DNA of 15,419 bases from Bog-159 sp050011755 (GTDB lineage: Bacteria; Acidobacteriota; Terriglobia; Bryobacterales; Bryobacteraceae). The DNA lies in assembly GCA_050011755.1 (NCBI GenBank), contig JBEKIM010000132.1, positions 1 to 15,419 on the forward strand, given 5' to 3'. Below are positions 6,396 to 13,278 of the stretch, one piece after another. The notes beneath the pieces are model-generated. The model had not been told where the DNA came from and did not search any database. It worked only from the letters and a program-made list of their open reading frames with translations. The position numbers and the translations under genes are program-made. Each line of letters opens with the position of its first letter. The first letter of the stretch is position 1.

Positions 6396-7379
6396 ATGCC
6401 GGCATACATCGCCCGTATTGAAGACCCGAGCCAGATTGCGGAAGCGCGCCGGGAAGTGCGGCGGATCGCGCATGCTTTGGATTTCAACGAGCAGGCCGCC
6501 GAAAAAGCCGCCCTGGTCGTTACCGAAGCTTGCACCAACCTGCTGAAGCACGCGACGCGCGGGCAGGTCATCGCAGGGCAGGTTCCGGGATGTCGATTGC
6601 TCGAAATCCTGATCCTCGACAGTGGACCCGGGATGGCCGATGTGGAATCGTCCCGGCAGGACGGGCACAGCACTACCGGCACATCCGGCACGGGGCTGGG
6701 CGCCATCGGCCGCCTCTCTTCGTATTCGGAGATCTATTCGCGGCCAGGGCGCGGCACGGCCATTCTGGTGCGTCTTGCGGCGGAAGCGGGAATACCCTTG
6801 CAGCCCGCAAATACCGGCGCCGTGCAAGTGCCCAAGCCCGGCGAAGAAGTCTGCGGCGATCAGTGGGGCCAGACCGCCGTAGCGGGGCGGCGGGTTTTTT
6901 TGCTGGCCGACGGCTTGGGCCACGGAACCGATGCCGCAATCGCATCCACGGCCGCAGTCGATACCCTCTACAGGCATCCCGATCTGGCGCTGGTCGACTT
7001 GCTGGCCGCGGTCCACGATGCGCTGCGCCATACCCGGGGGGCCGCCGTGGCCATCGCGGAGATCGACGCGGAACGCGGAACGGTAGCCTTCGGCGGACTC
7101 GGAAATGTCTCGGGCATCGTTTTTTCCGGCGATGCTCCGCCGCGGCACATGGTATCGACCAACGGCACGGCCGGCGTGGAAGCCCGGCATATTCGAGAAT
7201 TCCAGTATCCATATCCGGAGGGCGCCACGCTGGTCCTGCACTCGGACGGCATTTCGACGCATTGGAACCTCTTCGATTATCCGGGGCTGGCTGCGCATGA
7301 CCCCGCCATCATCGCGGGTGTCGTCTATCGCGATTTTTCCCGTGGGAATGACGACGCTACCATTGTGGTGGCCAAGTAG
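6396..7379 (+). CDS. GHKL ATPase fused to a PP2C/SpoIIE-type phosphatase (RsbX-like)
   Basis: A 327-aa fusion. Residues about 5-130 form an RsbW/RsbT-like ATPase with N-box VTEACTNLLKHA (42-53), LDSGPGM (74-80) and lid GTSGTGLGAIGRL (95-107). Residues about 140-327 form a PP2C phosphatase with the metal-binding acidic positions in place: Asp155 (CGDQW), Asp172 (ADGLGHG), Asp284 (HSDGIST) and Asp319/Asp320 (GNDDATIVVAK). Stand-alone RsbX dephosphorylates RsbR/RsbS and resets the stressosome, so resetting is the likely role. The attached ATPase could add kinase activity or act as the docking module. ATP-binding SpoIIE-family phosphatases of this design are known, so the fusion is not unique. 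Position directly after rsbT (3-nt gap) supports membership in the stressosome pathway. Confidence 0.9.
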   Translation: MPAYIARIEDPSQIAEARREVRRIAHALDFNEQAAEKAALVVTEACTNLLKHATRGQVIAGQVPGCRLLEILILDSGPGMADVESSRQDGHSTTGTSGTGLGAIGRLSSYSEIYSRPGRGTAILVRLAAEAGIPLQPANTGAVQVPKPGEEVCGDQWGQTAVAGRRVFLLADGLGHGTDAAIASTAAVDTLYRHPDLALVDLLAAVHDALRHTRGAAVAIAEIDAERGTVAFGGLGNVSGIVFSGDAPPRHMVSTNGTAGVEARHIREFQYPYPEGATLVLHSDGISTHWNLFDYPGLAAHDPAIIAGVVYRDFSRGNDDATIVVAK

Positions 7380-7387
7380 GCGGTCCG

Positions 7388-9538
7388 ATGGCAACCAGCG
7401 AACATGCCATGTCCGTCCCGATCCTCACCCTGAACATCCGCTCGGAACGTGACACTGTTGCGGCCCGCCAGCGCGCCCGCCAGATCGCGCGCCTGGCGGG
7501 CTTCGATGCGCAGGACCAGACACGCATCGCCACGGCCGTCTCGGAAATCGCGCGGAACGCTTTCCACTACGGCGGCGGAGGCAAGGTCGAATATGTCATG
7601 GAGGGCGGCGCGGTCCTGGAAGCGTTGACCATTAGCATCCTGGACCAGGGCGCCGGCATTCGAGACCTCGAGCGGATCCTGGAAGGGCGTTACCGGTCCT
7701 CCACCGGTATGGGAATGGGCATCACGGGCGCCCGCCGGCTGATGGACGAATTTGAAATCCAGTCCAGCCAACGCCACGGGACTACCGTCGTGATGCGGAA
7801 ACACCTGCCGCGGCGGACCAGCGCGACGGCGCGCGAGGCGGCTGCCCGCATGGCGGAGGTGCTGGCCGCCGAGAAACCGGAAGATGCGTTCGCCGAGATT
7901 CAACTCCAAAACCAGGAACTGCTGCGCACGCTCGAAGAGCTGCGCAAACGGCAGGAAGAGCTGACCTTCCTGAATCGGGAGTTGCAAGACACCAACCGCG
8001 GCGTGGTGGCCTTGTATGCGGAGCTGGATGAAAAGGCCGATCACCTGCGCCGCGCCGACGAGCTGAAATCGAAGTTTCTGTCGAACATGAGTCACGAGTT
8101 CCGGTCGCCCCTCAATTCGATCCTGGCCCTGGCGGGTCTGCTGACCGATGAGGTGGATGGACCCTTGAACGCGGAACAACGGCAGCAGGTCAGCTTCATC
8201 AAAAAGGCCGCGGAAGACCTCTACGAACTGGTGAACGACCTGCTGGACCTGGCCAAGGTGGAGGCCGGCAAGGTGGAAGTGAAGCCGGTCGAATTCGAAG
8301 TGCAGGACCTCTTCGGCGCGCTGCGCGGCATGCTTCGCCCGCTATTCCTGAATCAGTCGGTGAATCTCGTTTTCGAACCGTCGCCGGAGGTGCCGAAGTT
8401 ATATACCGACGAAGGAAAGATCTCCCAAATCCTGCGCAATTTCATCTCGAACGCTTTGAAGTTCACGGAACGCGGTGAGGTCCGGGTATCGGCCCAGACG
8501 GTGGACGGGGATCACATCAAGATATCGGTGGCGGACACCGGCATCGGCATCGCACCGGAAGACCAGGAGAGGATCTTTCAGGACTTCGCACAAGTGGAGA
8601 ATCCCATCCAAAGGCGGGTAAGGGGAACTGGATTAGGCCTGCCGCTATCGCGAAAGCTGGCCCATCTGCTCGGCGGTGAAGTGCAGTTAACCAGCGCGCC
8701 GGGAGCGGGGTCGACATTTTCGGTGGTGCTTCCCATGTTTTATCGGGTGGCTCCGGAGGCCCCGGACAGCGGCCTGATGGACCTCGAAGCCGGCAGGCAA
8801 CCCCTGCTGGTTGTCGAGAACAGCGACGAGGCGGTCCTGCTTTACGGCAGGTGGCTGAAGGACACCGACTTCCAGGTTGTCCGGGCCGCCACGGTAGCCG
8901 AGGCGCAAAGAAAGCTGGCCTCCTTCCGGCCGGCCTTGATTGTTCTCGATGTCATGTTGCGCGGCGAAGATAGCTGGGGTTTCCTGGTAAAGCTCAAGGA
9001 ATCGCCCGCCACCAAAGACGTACCGGTGCTGTTGGTGACCACGCTCAACGATCCCCGTAGAGGCTACCAGTTGGGTGCCGACGGTTACCTGGTCAAGCCC
9101 GTCGAGCCGCAAAGGTTTCGCGACGAGTTGGTGCGTCTGACATCGAAAAGGTATCTCGATCGTGTCCTCATCATCGACGACAACGAGCGCGACCGCTACC
9201 TCCTGAAGCATCTGTTCCGTACCCTAAATGTCCCCGTCACGGAAGCATCCAGCGGCGTCGAGGGGCTGGCGAAGGCCCACGCGGAGGGTCCCCGCCTCAT
9301 CTTCCTCGACCTGGTCATGCCTGAAATGAGCGGTTTCGAAGTCTTCAGGCATCTGCAGTCCGATCCGCGGACGAACGGCATCAAAGTAATTATCAATACG
9401 TCGATGCACCTGGCCGACACCGATCTGGAGCGGCTGCAGGGTGTCGCGGGGGTAATATCAAAGGAGTACCTGGCGCGTCCGGACGCGCTGGCCACGATCC
9501 GTGAGATACTCGACCATGCCGGGCTGCTGATACAGTAA
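7388..9538 (+). CDS. RsbT-like ATPase fused to hybrid histidine kinase with two receivers
   Basis: A 716-aa soluble fusion. Residues about 10-138 repeat RsbT: N-box SEIARNAFHYGGGG (52-65), LDQGAGI (85-91) and lid STGMGMGITGARRL (105-118). A charged coiled coil (about 148-225) follows. HisKA has His236 (MSHEFRSPLNS). The second ATPase domain has Asn351/Asn355 (RNFISNALKF), ADTGIGI (382-388) and GTGLGLPLSRKL (413-424). Receiver 1 (about 472-585) has Asp521, Thr551 and Lys570, but its acidic pocket reads VVENSDE, Glu477-Asn478, so one acidic position is altered. Receiver 2 (about 591-712) has D597/D598, Asp641, Thr671 and Lys692. The N-terminal domain is a clear paralogue of the rsbT two genes upstream, so it is the most plausible bridge from stressosome to phosphorelay. 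The start is ATG, 8 nt after the phosphatase gene. Architecture is certain; the link is inferred. Confidence 0.95.
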   Translation: MATSEHAMSVPILTLNIRSERDTVAARQRARQIARLAGFDAQDQTRIATAVSEIARNAFHYGGGGKVEYVMEGGAVLEALTISILDQGAGIRDLERILEGRYRSSTGMGMGITGARRLMDEFEIQSSQRHGTTVVMRKHLPRRTSATAREAAARMAEVLAAEKPEDAFAEIQLQNQELLRTLEELRKRQEELTFLNRELQDTNRGVVALYAELDEKADHLRRADELKSKFLSNMSHEFRSPLNSILALAGLLTDEVDGPLNAEQRQQVSFIKKAAEDLYELVNDLLDLAKVEAGKVEVKPVEFEVQDLFGALRGMLRPLFLNQSVNLVFEPSPEVPKLYTDEGKISQILRNFISNALKFTERGEVRVSAQTVDGDHIKISVADTGIGIAPEDQERIFQDFAQVENPIQRRVRGTGLGLPLSRKLAHLLGGEVQLTSAPGAGSTFSVVLPMFYRVAPEAPDSGLMDLEAGRQPLLVVENSDEAVLLYGRWLKDTDFQVVRAATVAEAQRKLASFRPALIVLDVMLRGEDSWGFLVKLKESPATKDVPVLLVTTLNDPRRGYQLGADGYLVKPVEPQRFRDELVRLTSKRYLDRVLIIDDNERDRYLLKHLFRTLNVPVTEASSGVEGLAKAHAEGPRLIFLDLVMPEMSGFEVFRHLQSDPRTNGIKVIINTSMHLADTDLERLQGVAGVISKEYLARPDALATIREILDHAGLLIQ

Positions 9539-9553
9539 CCAACATCTGTTTTT

Positions 9554-10645
9554 ATGCCGACGATCATCAACGTTGACGACTATGGGCCCGGGCGGTATGC
9601 GCGCACGAAAGTTCTTTCGCAGGCCGGCTTCGAAGTCAGGGAGGCCGCTACCGGGCAGGAGGCCTTGCGCCTGGCGTCGGAGTGTAAGCCGGGACTCGTG
9701 TTACTTGATATAAATCTGCCCGATTTGAGCGGTCTGGAAGTCTGCCGGCGCTTGAAGACCAATTCGCTAACCGCGGATGTCGTCGTGCTGCATCTGACCG
9801 CCTCGAAGACCTCTCCACGGGACATGGTCGCCGGTTTGGAAGGCGGCGCGGACAGCTATCTCACCGAACCCATCGAACCCGCCGTTCTGGTAGCTACCAT
9901 CCGCGCGCTGCTGCGGGCCCGCCAGGCGGAGGTCGCGCTGCGCCGCTCCAACGAAGAGCTTCAGCAATTCGCCTACATGGTTTCGCATGAGCTGAACGAG
10001 CCTTTGCGGATGGTGGCGTCCTATACGCAGCTTCTGGCGAAGCAGTACTCGGGAAAGCTCGACCAGACGGCCGATGAGCACATCGCGATCACGGTATCCG
10101 CCGCCAAGCGCATGCAGTCTTTCGTGCAGGATGTGCTCAATTACTCATCGGCGGGCGCGCCGGACAGTGTCTTGGAACCCGTCTCGACCGAGGCAGTGCT
10201 GGCCACCGCCCTGTTTGAGATGCAACTGATCGTGCGCGAGTCCGGGGCAGTCGTCACCCACGATCCTTTACCAACGGTTCCGGGCAACGAAGCCAGGCTG
10301 GTCTCCCTGTTCGCCAACCTCATCGGCAATTCCATCAAATACCGCCGCGTGGAGACGCCCCACATCTACATTTCGGCGCGGAAACGGAACGGCTTCTGGC
10401 AGTTTGCATTCAAGGATAATGGCATCGGGATCGATCCCGAGTATTGGGACCGCATCTTCACGGTATTCAAGCGCCTGCATGGAAGGGAGTATCCCGGCAG
10501 CGGCGTGGGCCTGGCCCTCTGCAAGCGCATTGTGGAGAATCACGGCGGGGCCATCTGGGTGGAATCGGCGCCCGGCGAGGGGTCCACCTTCTACTTCACG
10601 ATTCCCGAGCTTTCCATGAGCGTGGTGGCTTCCTCAATCTCATGA
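9554..10645 (+). CDS. Receiver-histidine kinase (REC-HisKA-HATPase_c)
   Basis: A 363-aa protein with its receiver at the N-terminus (about 2-120): D8/D9, Asp52 (LLDINLPDLSG) and Thr82 (LHLTASK). The usual conserved lysine is replaced by Glu105 (SYLTEPIEP), a change I associate with a recurring receiver subfamily. The HisKA domain has His145 (VSHELNEPLRMV). The ATPase domain has Asn255/Asn259 (ANLIGNSIKY), KDNGIGI (287-293) and GSGVGLALCKRI (315-326). It closely resembles the PAS kinase at 3132 in its kinase part. It sits 15 nt after the RsbT-like hybrid kinase with no clear ribosome-binding site, and ends the rsb operon. A receiver feeding a kinase suggests it accepts phosphate from another kinase, possibly the preceding one. 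Its stop shares the palindrome TCATGA with the stop of the convergent kinase. Confidence 0.93.
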   Translation: MPTIINVDDYGPGRYARTKVLSQAGFEVREAATGQEALRLASECKPGLVLLDINLPDLSGLEVCRRLKTNSLTADVVVLHLTASKTSPRDMVAGLEGGADSYLTEPIEPAVLVATIRALLRARQAEVALRRSNEELQQFAYMVSHELNEPLRMVASYTQLLAKQYSGKLDQTADEHIAITVSAAKRMQSFVQDVLNYSSAGAPDSVLEPVSTEAVLATALFEMQLIVRESGAVVTHDPLPTVPGNEARLVSLFANLIGNSIKYRRVETPHIYISARKRNGFWQFAFKDNGIGIDPEYWDRIFTVFKRLHGREYPGSGVGLALCKRIVENHGGAIWVESAPGEGSTFYFTIPELSMSVVASSIS

Positions 10646-11368
10646 CGCCGCGCGTGGCAGGCTGAAGAAGAAGGTACTTCCCAGGCCTAGCTGCGACTCG
10701 ACCCAAATCCGGCCTCCGTGCTCTTCCACAATTTGCCGGGTAGTAGCCAGGCCGATGCCTGCCCCCCGGTAGTCTTCATTGTGAAGGCGCTTGAACACTC
10801 CGAAGATACGATCCCGGTATGCGGGATCGATGCCGATACCGTTGTCGCGCACGGAGAATATCCAGGTGTCGCCGGCTTCCGCCGCGGAAATGTGAACTTC
10901 CGGCCGCTGTTCACGCCGGAACTTGATCGCGTTTTCCAAGAGGCTCCGAAAGGCATATCCGATCTGATTCGGGTCGCCGTACACTTGCGGGAGTGGATCG
11001 TGGGTCACGACCGCGCCATTTTGGTCAATCGCGGGCTGCACCGACGCCCGGGCGGCGGTTAACAGCAAATCGGATTCGCAAAGCCGGCGCGCGCCTGGGG
11101 CGCCGGCCACCCGCAGATAGGTATTCAATCCGCCTACCAGATTCTGCAGACGTCCCACGGACGTCTGCAGGAAGCCGAACAGGGTTTCGGCCTCTTCGCC
11201 CAAAACACCCCTGTATTTCTTGACGATCAGTTCGGCCAGAGTTCCGATCTGATTTACCGGGCTGCTCAAATCGTGCAGTGCATCGGCATTCAGGCGGAGC
11301 CAACAGTCTTCAGAGGCTGTGCCCGGCGCGGTGCCGGCCAGACCCTTGAGTTGTGCGGGCGCGCCCAT
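10640..11368 (-). CDS. Small soluble histidine kinase (HisKA-HATPase_c)
   Basis: A 242-aa kinase with no sensor domain beyond about 25 N-terminal residues. His32 lies in ALHDLSSPVNQIG. The ATPase domain has Asn146 (LLENAIKF), RDNGIGI (174-180) and GAGIGLATTRQI (202-213), then HGGRIWVES. The segment NGAVVTHDPLPQVYG is nearly repeated in the receiver-kinase at 9554 (GAVVTHDPLPTVPG), so the two are close paralogues meeting tail to tail. The start is set at ATG 11368, which overlaps the upstream stop as TGATG and has AGGGGG 10 nt upstream. GTG at 11377 is possible but too close to that box. It is co-transcribed with the REC-PAS-kinase. The coding ends of this gene and the plus-strand kinase overlap by 6 nt. 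Confidence 0.9.
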   Translation of the reverse strand: MGAPAQLKGLAGTAPGTASEDCWLRLNADALHDLSSPVNQIGTLAELIVKKYRGVLGEEAETLFGFLQTSVGRLQNLVGGLNTYLRVAGAPGARRLCESDLLLTAARASVQPAIDQNGAVVTHDPLPQVYGDPNQIGYAFRSLLENAIKFRREQRPEVHISAAEAGDTWIFSVRDNGIGIDPAYRDRIFGVFKRLHNEDYRGAGIGLATTRQIVEEHGGRIWVESQLGLGSTFFFSLPRAAS

Positions 11369-12933
11369 CACCCGCACGCCCCCTGCGAGGTTTCCGCAGC
11401 CACTACCGGCAGCAAAACCCGGAACCGGCTGCCTTTTCCGGGCGCGCTGTCAACCTGCACGCCGCCTCCCGTACTGCGTACGAATCCGTGCACCGCCGCC
11501 AGGCCGAGTCCCCGGCCCATGAATTTCGTGGTAAAGAAAGGATCGAAAGCCTTCTTTCGCGTCTCCTCATCCATGCCGCACCCGGTATCGCGGACTTCCA
11601 GCGCGACGTACTTGCCGGTGGTCGCGGACGGTCCGAATCCCCCACTGCGGATGGATTCTTCACCCACCTCCACCACGGCTGTATTCACCGATATCCGGCC
11701 CGAAGTCCCCTCCCCGATGGCCTCCACCGCGTTCAGCACCAGATCCACAATGGCTTGCCGCATATGCGTGGAATCGGTCCGTACCGGCGGCACGCACGGA
11801 CTGCTTTGGATTTCCAGGCGCACCGTATCGGGTATGGCGTCCCGCACGCTGTCGCACGCGTCCTGAACGAGTTGCTCGACATCCGTCGGTTCCACCCGGA
11901 AAGTCGCCTTGCCCGCATAAGCCAACATGCGGCGGGTGAGTTCGGCGAGCCGCTCGCCGGCCAGCAGCACCTGGTCCAACATCTCATGGGCAGGGTGCCC
12001 GGGCGGTATGCTCTGCGCGGCGCAACTCGCCCCGCCCAGGACGCAGACCAGAAGATTATTGAAATCGTGGGCCACGCCGCCCGCCAGCCGGCCGATCCCC
12101 TTGAGTTTCTGCTCTTCGAATGTGGCCGTTTCAGCGCGCTTTTGATCCTCGATCTCGGTGCAGGTGCCCAGCCAGTTGGCAATCTCTCCGGATTGGGTCC
12201 GCAAAGGAACGGCCCGCACCAGGTGCCATCGGTGGCTGCCGTCGGATGCGCGCCTGAGCCGATGCTCGATCTCGAACGTAGCGCCCGACTGTATCGCGCG
12301 CTGCCAGGCAGTTCGGGTTCGTTCGACATCTTCCGGATGAAGCAGCCGGTCCCAGCCGAAAAGAGTGGCTTCCTCTACAGCGAGTTGGGTGTAGTCGAAC
12401 CAGCGGCGGTTGGCATACTCCACGCGGCCCTCCGCGTTGGCGATCCAGACCATCTGCGGGATGGCCTCGAGCAGAATCTGATAACGCCGCTCGCTAATCG
12501 CCAGCGCGGCTTGTTGTTGGGCAATCTGCTGTTGCAATCGGAAGCGCTCCACGGCGTTTACCACCGTGTGCGGCAGCGTATCGGATGACAAGTGGCCCTT
12601 TGGCAGATAATCGGAAGCCCCCGCCTTCATGGCTTTAACGGCCAATTCTTCGCCGCCATAGGCGGTCAGCATCACAGTGGCGCAGGGAATCCGGTTGGGA
12701 TCGCCCCGCAGACGGGTGAGCGCTTCGATTCCATCGATATCGGGCAGGTTAAAATCCAACAACGTGCAGTCCGGGCGCCAGGCCTTGGCCAGTTCGATGC
12801 CGGCTATCGCGGATTCCGCCTCGGCGAATTCGAAATGCCACGCCGGTGAGCTTTCGAGGCACTCTTTGTACAGGCTGCGGTCGAGGCTATTGTCGTCGAT
12901 GATGAGGACTCGAATTGGAAGCTCGTCGGACAT
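11368..12933 (-). CDS. REC-PAS-histidine kinase
   Basis: A 521-aa soluble kinase with an N-terminal receiver (about 6-128): D13/D14, Asp60 (LLDFNLPDIDG), Thr90 and Lys112 (YLPKGH). A Gln/Ala-rich helix (133-148) precedes a PAS domain of the PAS_3 type (about 150-265; MVWIANAEGRVEYANRRWFD, and IANWLGTCTEIEDQKRAE at its end). HisKA has His289 in GGVAHDFNNLL, the NtrB/HDFNN class. The ATPase domain has Asn401 (VLNAVEAI), RDTGCGM (448-454) and GRGLGLAAVHGF (473-484). This H-box class often pairs with NtrC-type regulators, so it could feed the activator at 899-2311. The frame is open further upstream, but ATG 12933 fits the receiver start; only a weak G-rich box precedes it. It overlaps the next gene by 1 nt. 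A -24/-12-like site lies only 14 nt before the start. Confidence 0.93.
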   Translation of the reverse strand: MSDELPIRVLIIDDNSLDRSLYKECLESSPAWHFEFAEAESAIAGIELAKAWRPDCTLLDFNLPDIDGIEALTRLRGDPNRIPCATVMLTAYGGEELAVKAMKAGASDYLPKGHLSSDTLPHTVVNAVERFRLQQQIAQQQAALAISERRYQILLEAIPQMVWIANAEGRVEYANRRWFDYTQLAVEEATLFGWDRLLHPEDVERTRTAWQRAIQSGATFEIEHRLRRASDGSHRWHLVRAVPLRTQSGEIANWLGTCTEIEDQKRAETATFEEQKLKGIGRLAGGVAHDFNNLLVCVLGGASCAAQSIPPGHPAHEMLDQVLLAGERLAELTRRMLAYAGKATFRVEPTDVEQLVQDACDSVRDAIPDTVRLEIQSSPCVPPVRTDSTHMRQAIVDLVLNAVEAIGEGTSGRISVNTAVVEVGEESIRSGGFGPSATTGKYVALEVRDTGCGMDEETRKKAFDPFFTTKFMGRGLGLAAVHGFVRSTGGGVQVDSAPGKGSRFRVLLPVVAAETSQGACG

Positions 12934-12945
12934 CAGCCGCCCCAC

Positions 12946-12961
12946 AGCAAGCAATGCGCCA
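12946..12961 (-). promoter_or_regulatory. Sigma-54-like -24/-12 site before the REC-PAS-kinase operon
   Basis: On the minus strand this reads TGGCGCA, TTGC, TTGCT. It matches TGGCACG-N4-TTGCW at 10 of 12 positions with exact GG-N10-GC spacing. The drawback is position: initiation about 12 nt downstream falls near 12935, leaving almost no leader before ATG 12933. Either the transcript is leaderless or the match is fortuitous. Confidence 0.4.
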
Positions 12962-13042
12962 ATCTGGGCAGGCCGACGCACTGGATGCCCGCGTGAGCTT
13001 TCGAATCGGAATGAAAACGCCACTGCAAACCCGAACTTGAAA

Positions 13043-13064
13043 TGGACGCAAACATGCAATAACA
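13043..13064 (+). promoter_or_regulatory. Weak -24/-12 candidate before the receiver gene
   Basis: TGGACGC, N4, ATGCA keeps GG-N10-GC spacing but matches only about 7 of 12 consensus positions. It is worth listing because the ten bases TGCAATAACA (13055-13064) are identical to those at 3075-3084, where the -12 box of a much better site lies. Transcription would begin near 13069, leaving a leader of about 210 nt. Confidence 0.25.
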
Positions 13065-13194
13065 GACGGCTTCTCTGTATTGACAGCATGGCTTAAGGGT
13101 GCGGGTTGCTGCAAAAACGGAATTGGCCGGGTAAAATCGCGCTATACCGGCCGCGGAAATGGGATGGCCGATACAAAATCTGCACTGCCTCATA

Positions 13195-13209
13195 ATGCAA
13201 GAAATGTAC
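13195..13209 (+). promoter_or_regulatory. Copy 3 of shared upstream motif TGCAAGAAWTGT
   Basis: ATGCAAGAAATGTAC lies about 70 nt upstream of the receiver start. Over TGCAAGAAWTGTACCC (13196-13211) it matches 15 of 16 bases of the copy at 41-56. Orientation toward the downstream gene is the same in all three copies. A regulator-binding site is inferred. Confidence 0.35.
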
Positions 13210-13278
13210 CCGCGCGCAGGGCACGTCCTGCCGCGCTAAAGCTGGATAGAAGGCGGCGGCATGCCGCATGAGGGAACG

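Larger units (their letters stand above)
12934..13278. other. Divergent intergenic region, about 345 bp
   Basis: It separates the minus-strand kinase operon from the plus-strand receiver gene. It holds a -24/-12 candidate on the minus strand (12946-12961), a weaker one on the plus strand (13043-13058), a lone TTGACA (13080-13085) with no matching -10 at normal spacing, and a copy of the shared motif (13195-13209). A plus-strand open frame at 13080-13271 has no credible ribosome-binding site and runs into the receiver gene, so I do not call it. No tRNA or terminator was recognised. Confidence 0.6.

Noticed and set aside
6372..7394. 340-residue minus-strand open frame across the ATPase-phosphatase gene
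   Set aside because: Antisense to an intact, motif-complete gene; low-complexity Arg/Gly-rich translation.
9473..9488. Perfect 16-bp palindrome GCGCGTCCGGACGCGC
   Set aside because: It lies inside the second receiver of the hybrid kinase, in a codon-consistent stretch; G+C-rich palindromes of this kind arise easily from coding sequence.
11353..12588. 411-residue plus-strand open frame across the REC-PAS-kinase
   Set aside because: The opposite strand encodes all receiver, PAS and kinase motifs; this frame is a G+C-driven shadow.
13080..13085. Perfect TTGACA as a -35 box
   Set aside because: The sequence 16-18 bp downstream is GGGTTG-like, with no -10 resemblance.
13080..13271. Possible 63-residue protein in the divergent intergenic region
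   Set aside because: Non-standard start, no ribosome-binding site, Arg-rich end, and it overlaps the start of the receiver gene.
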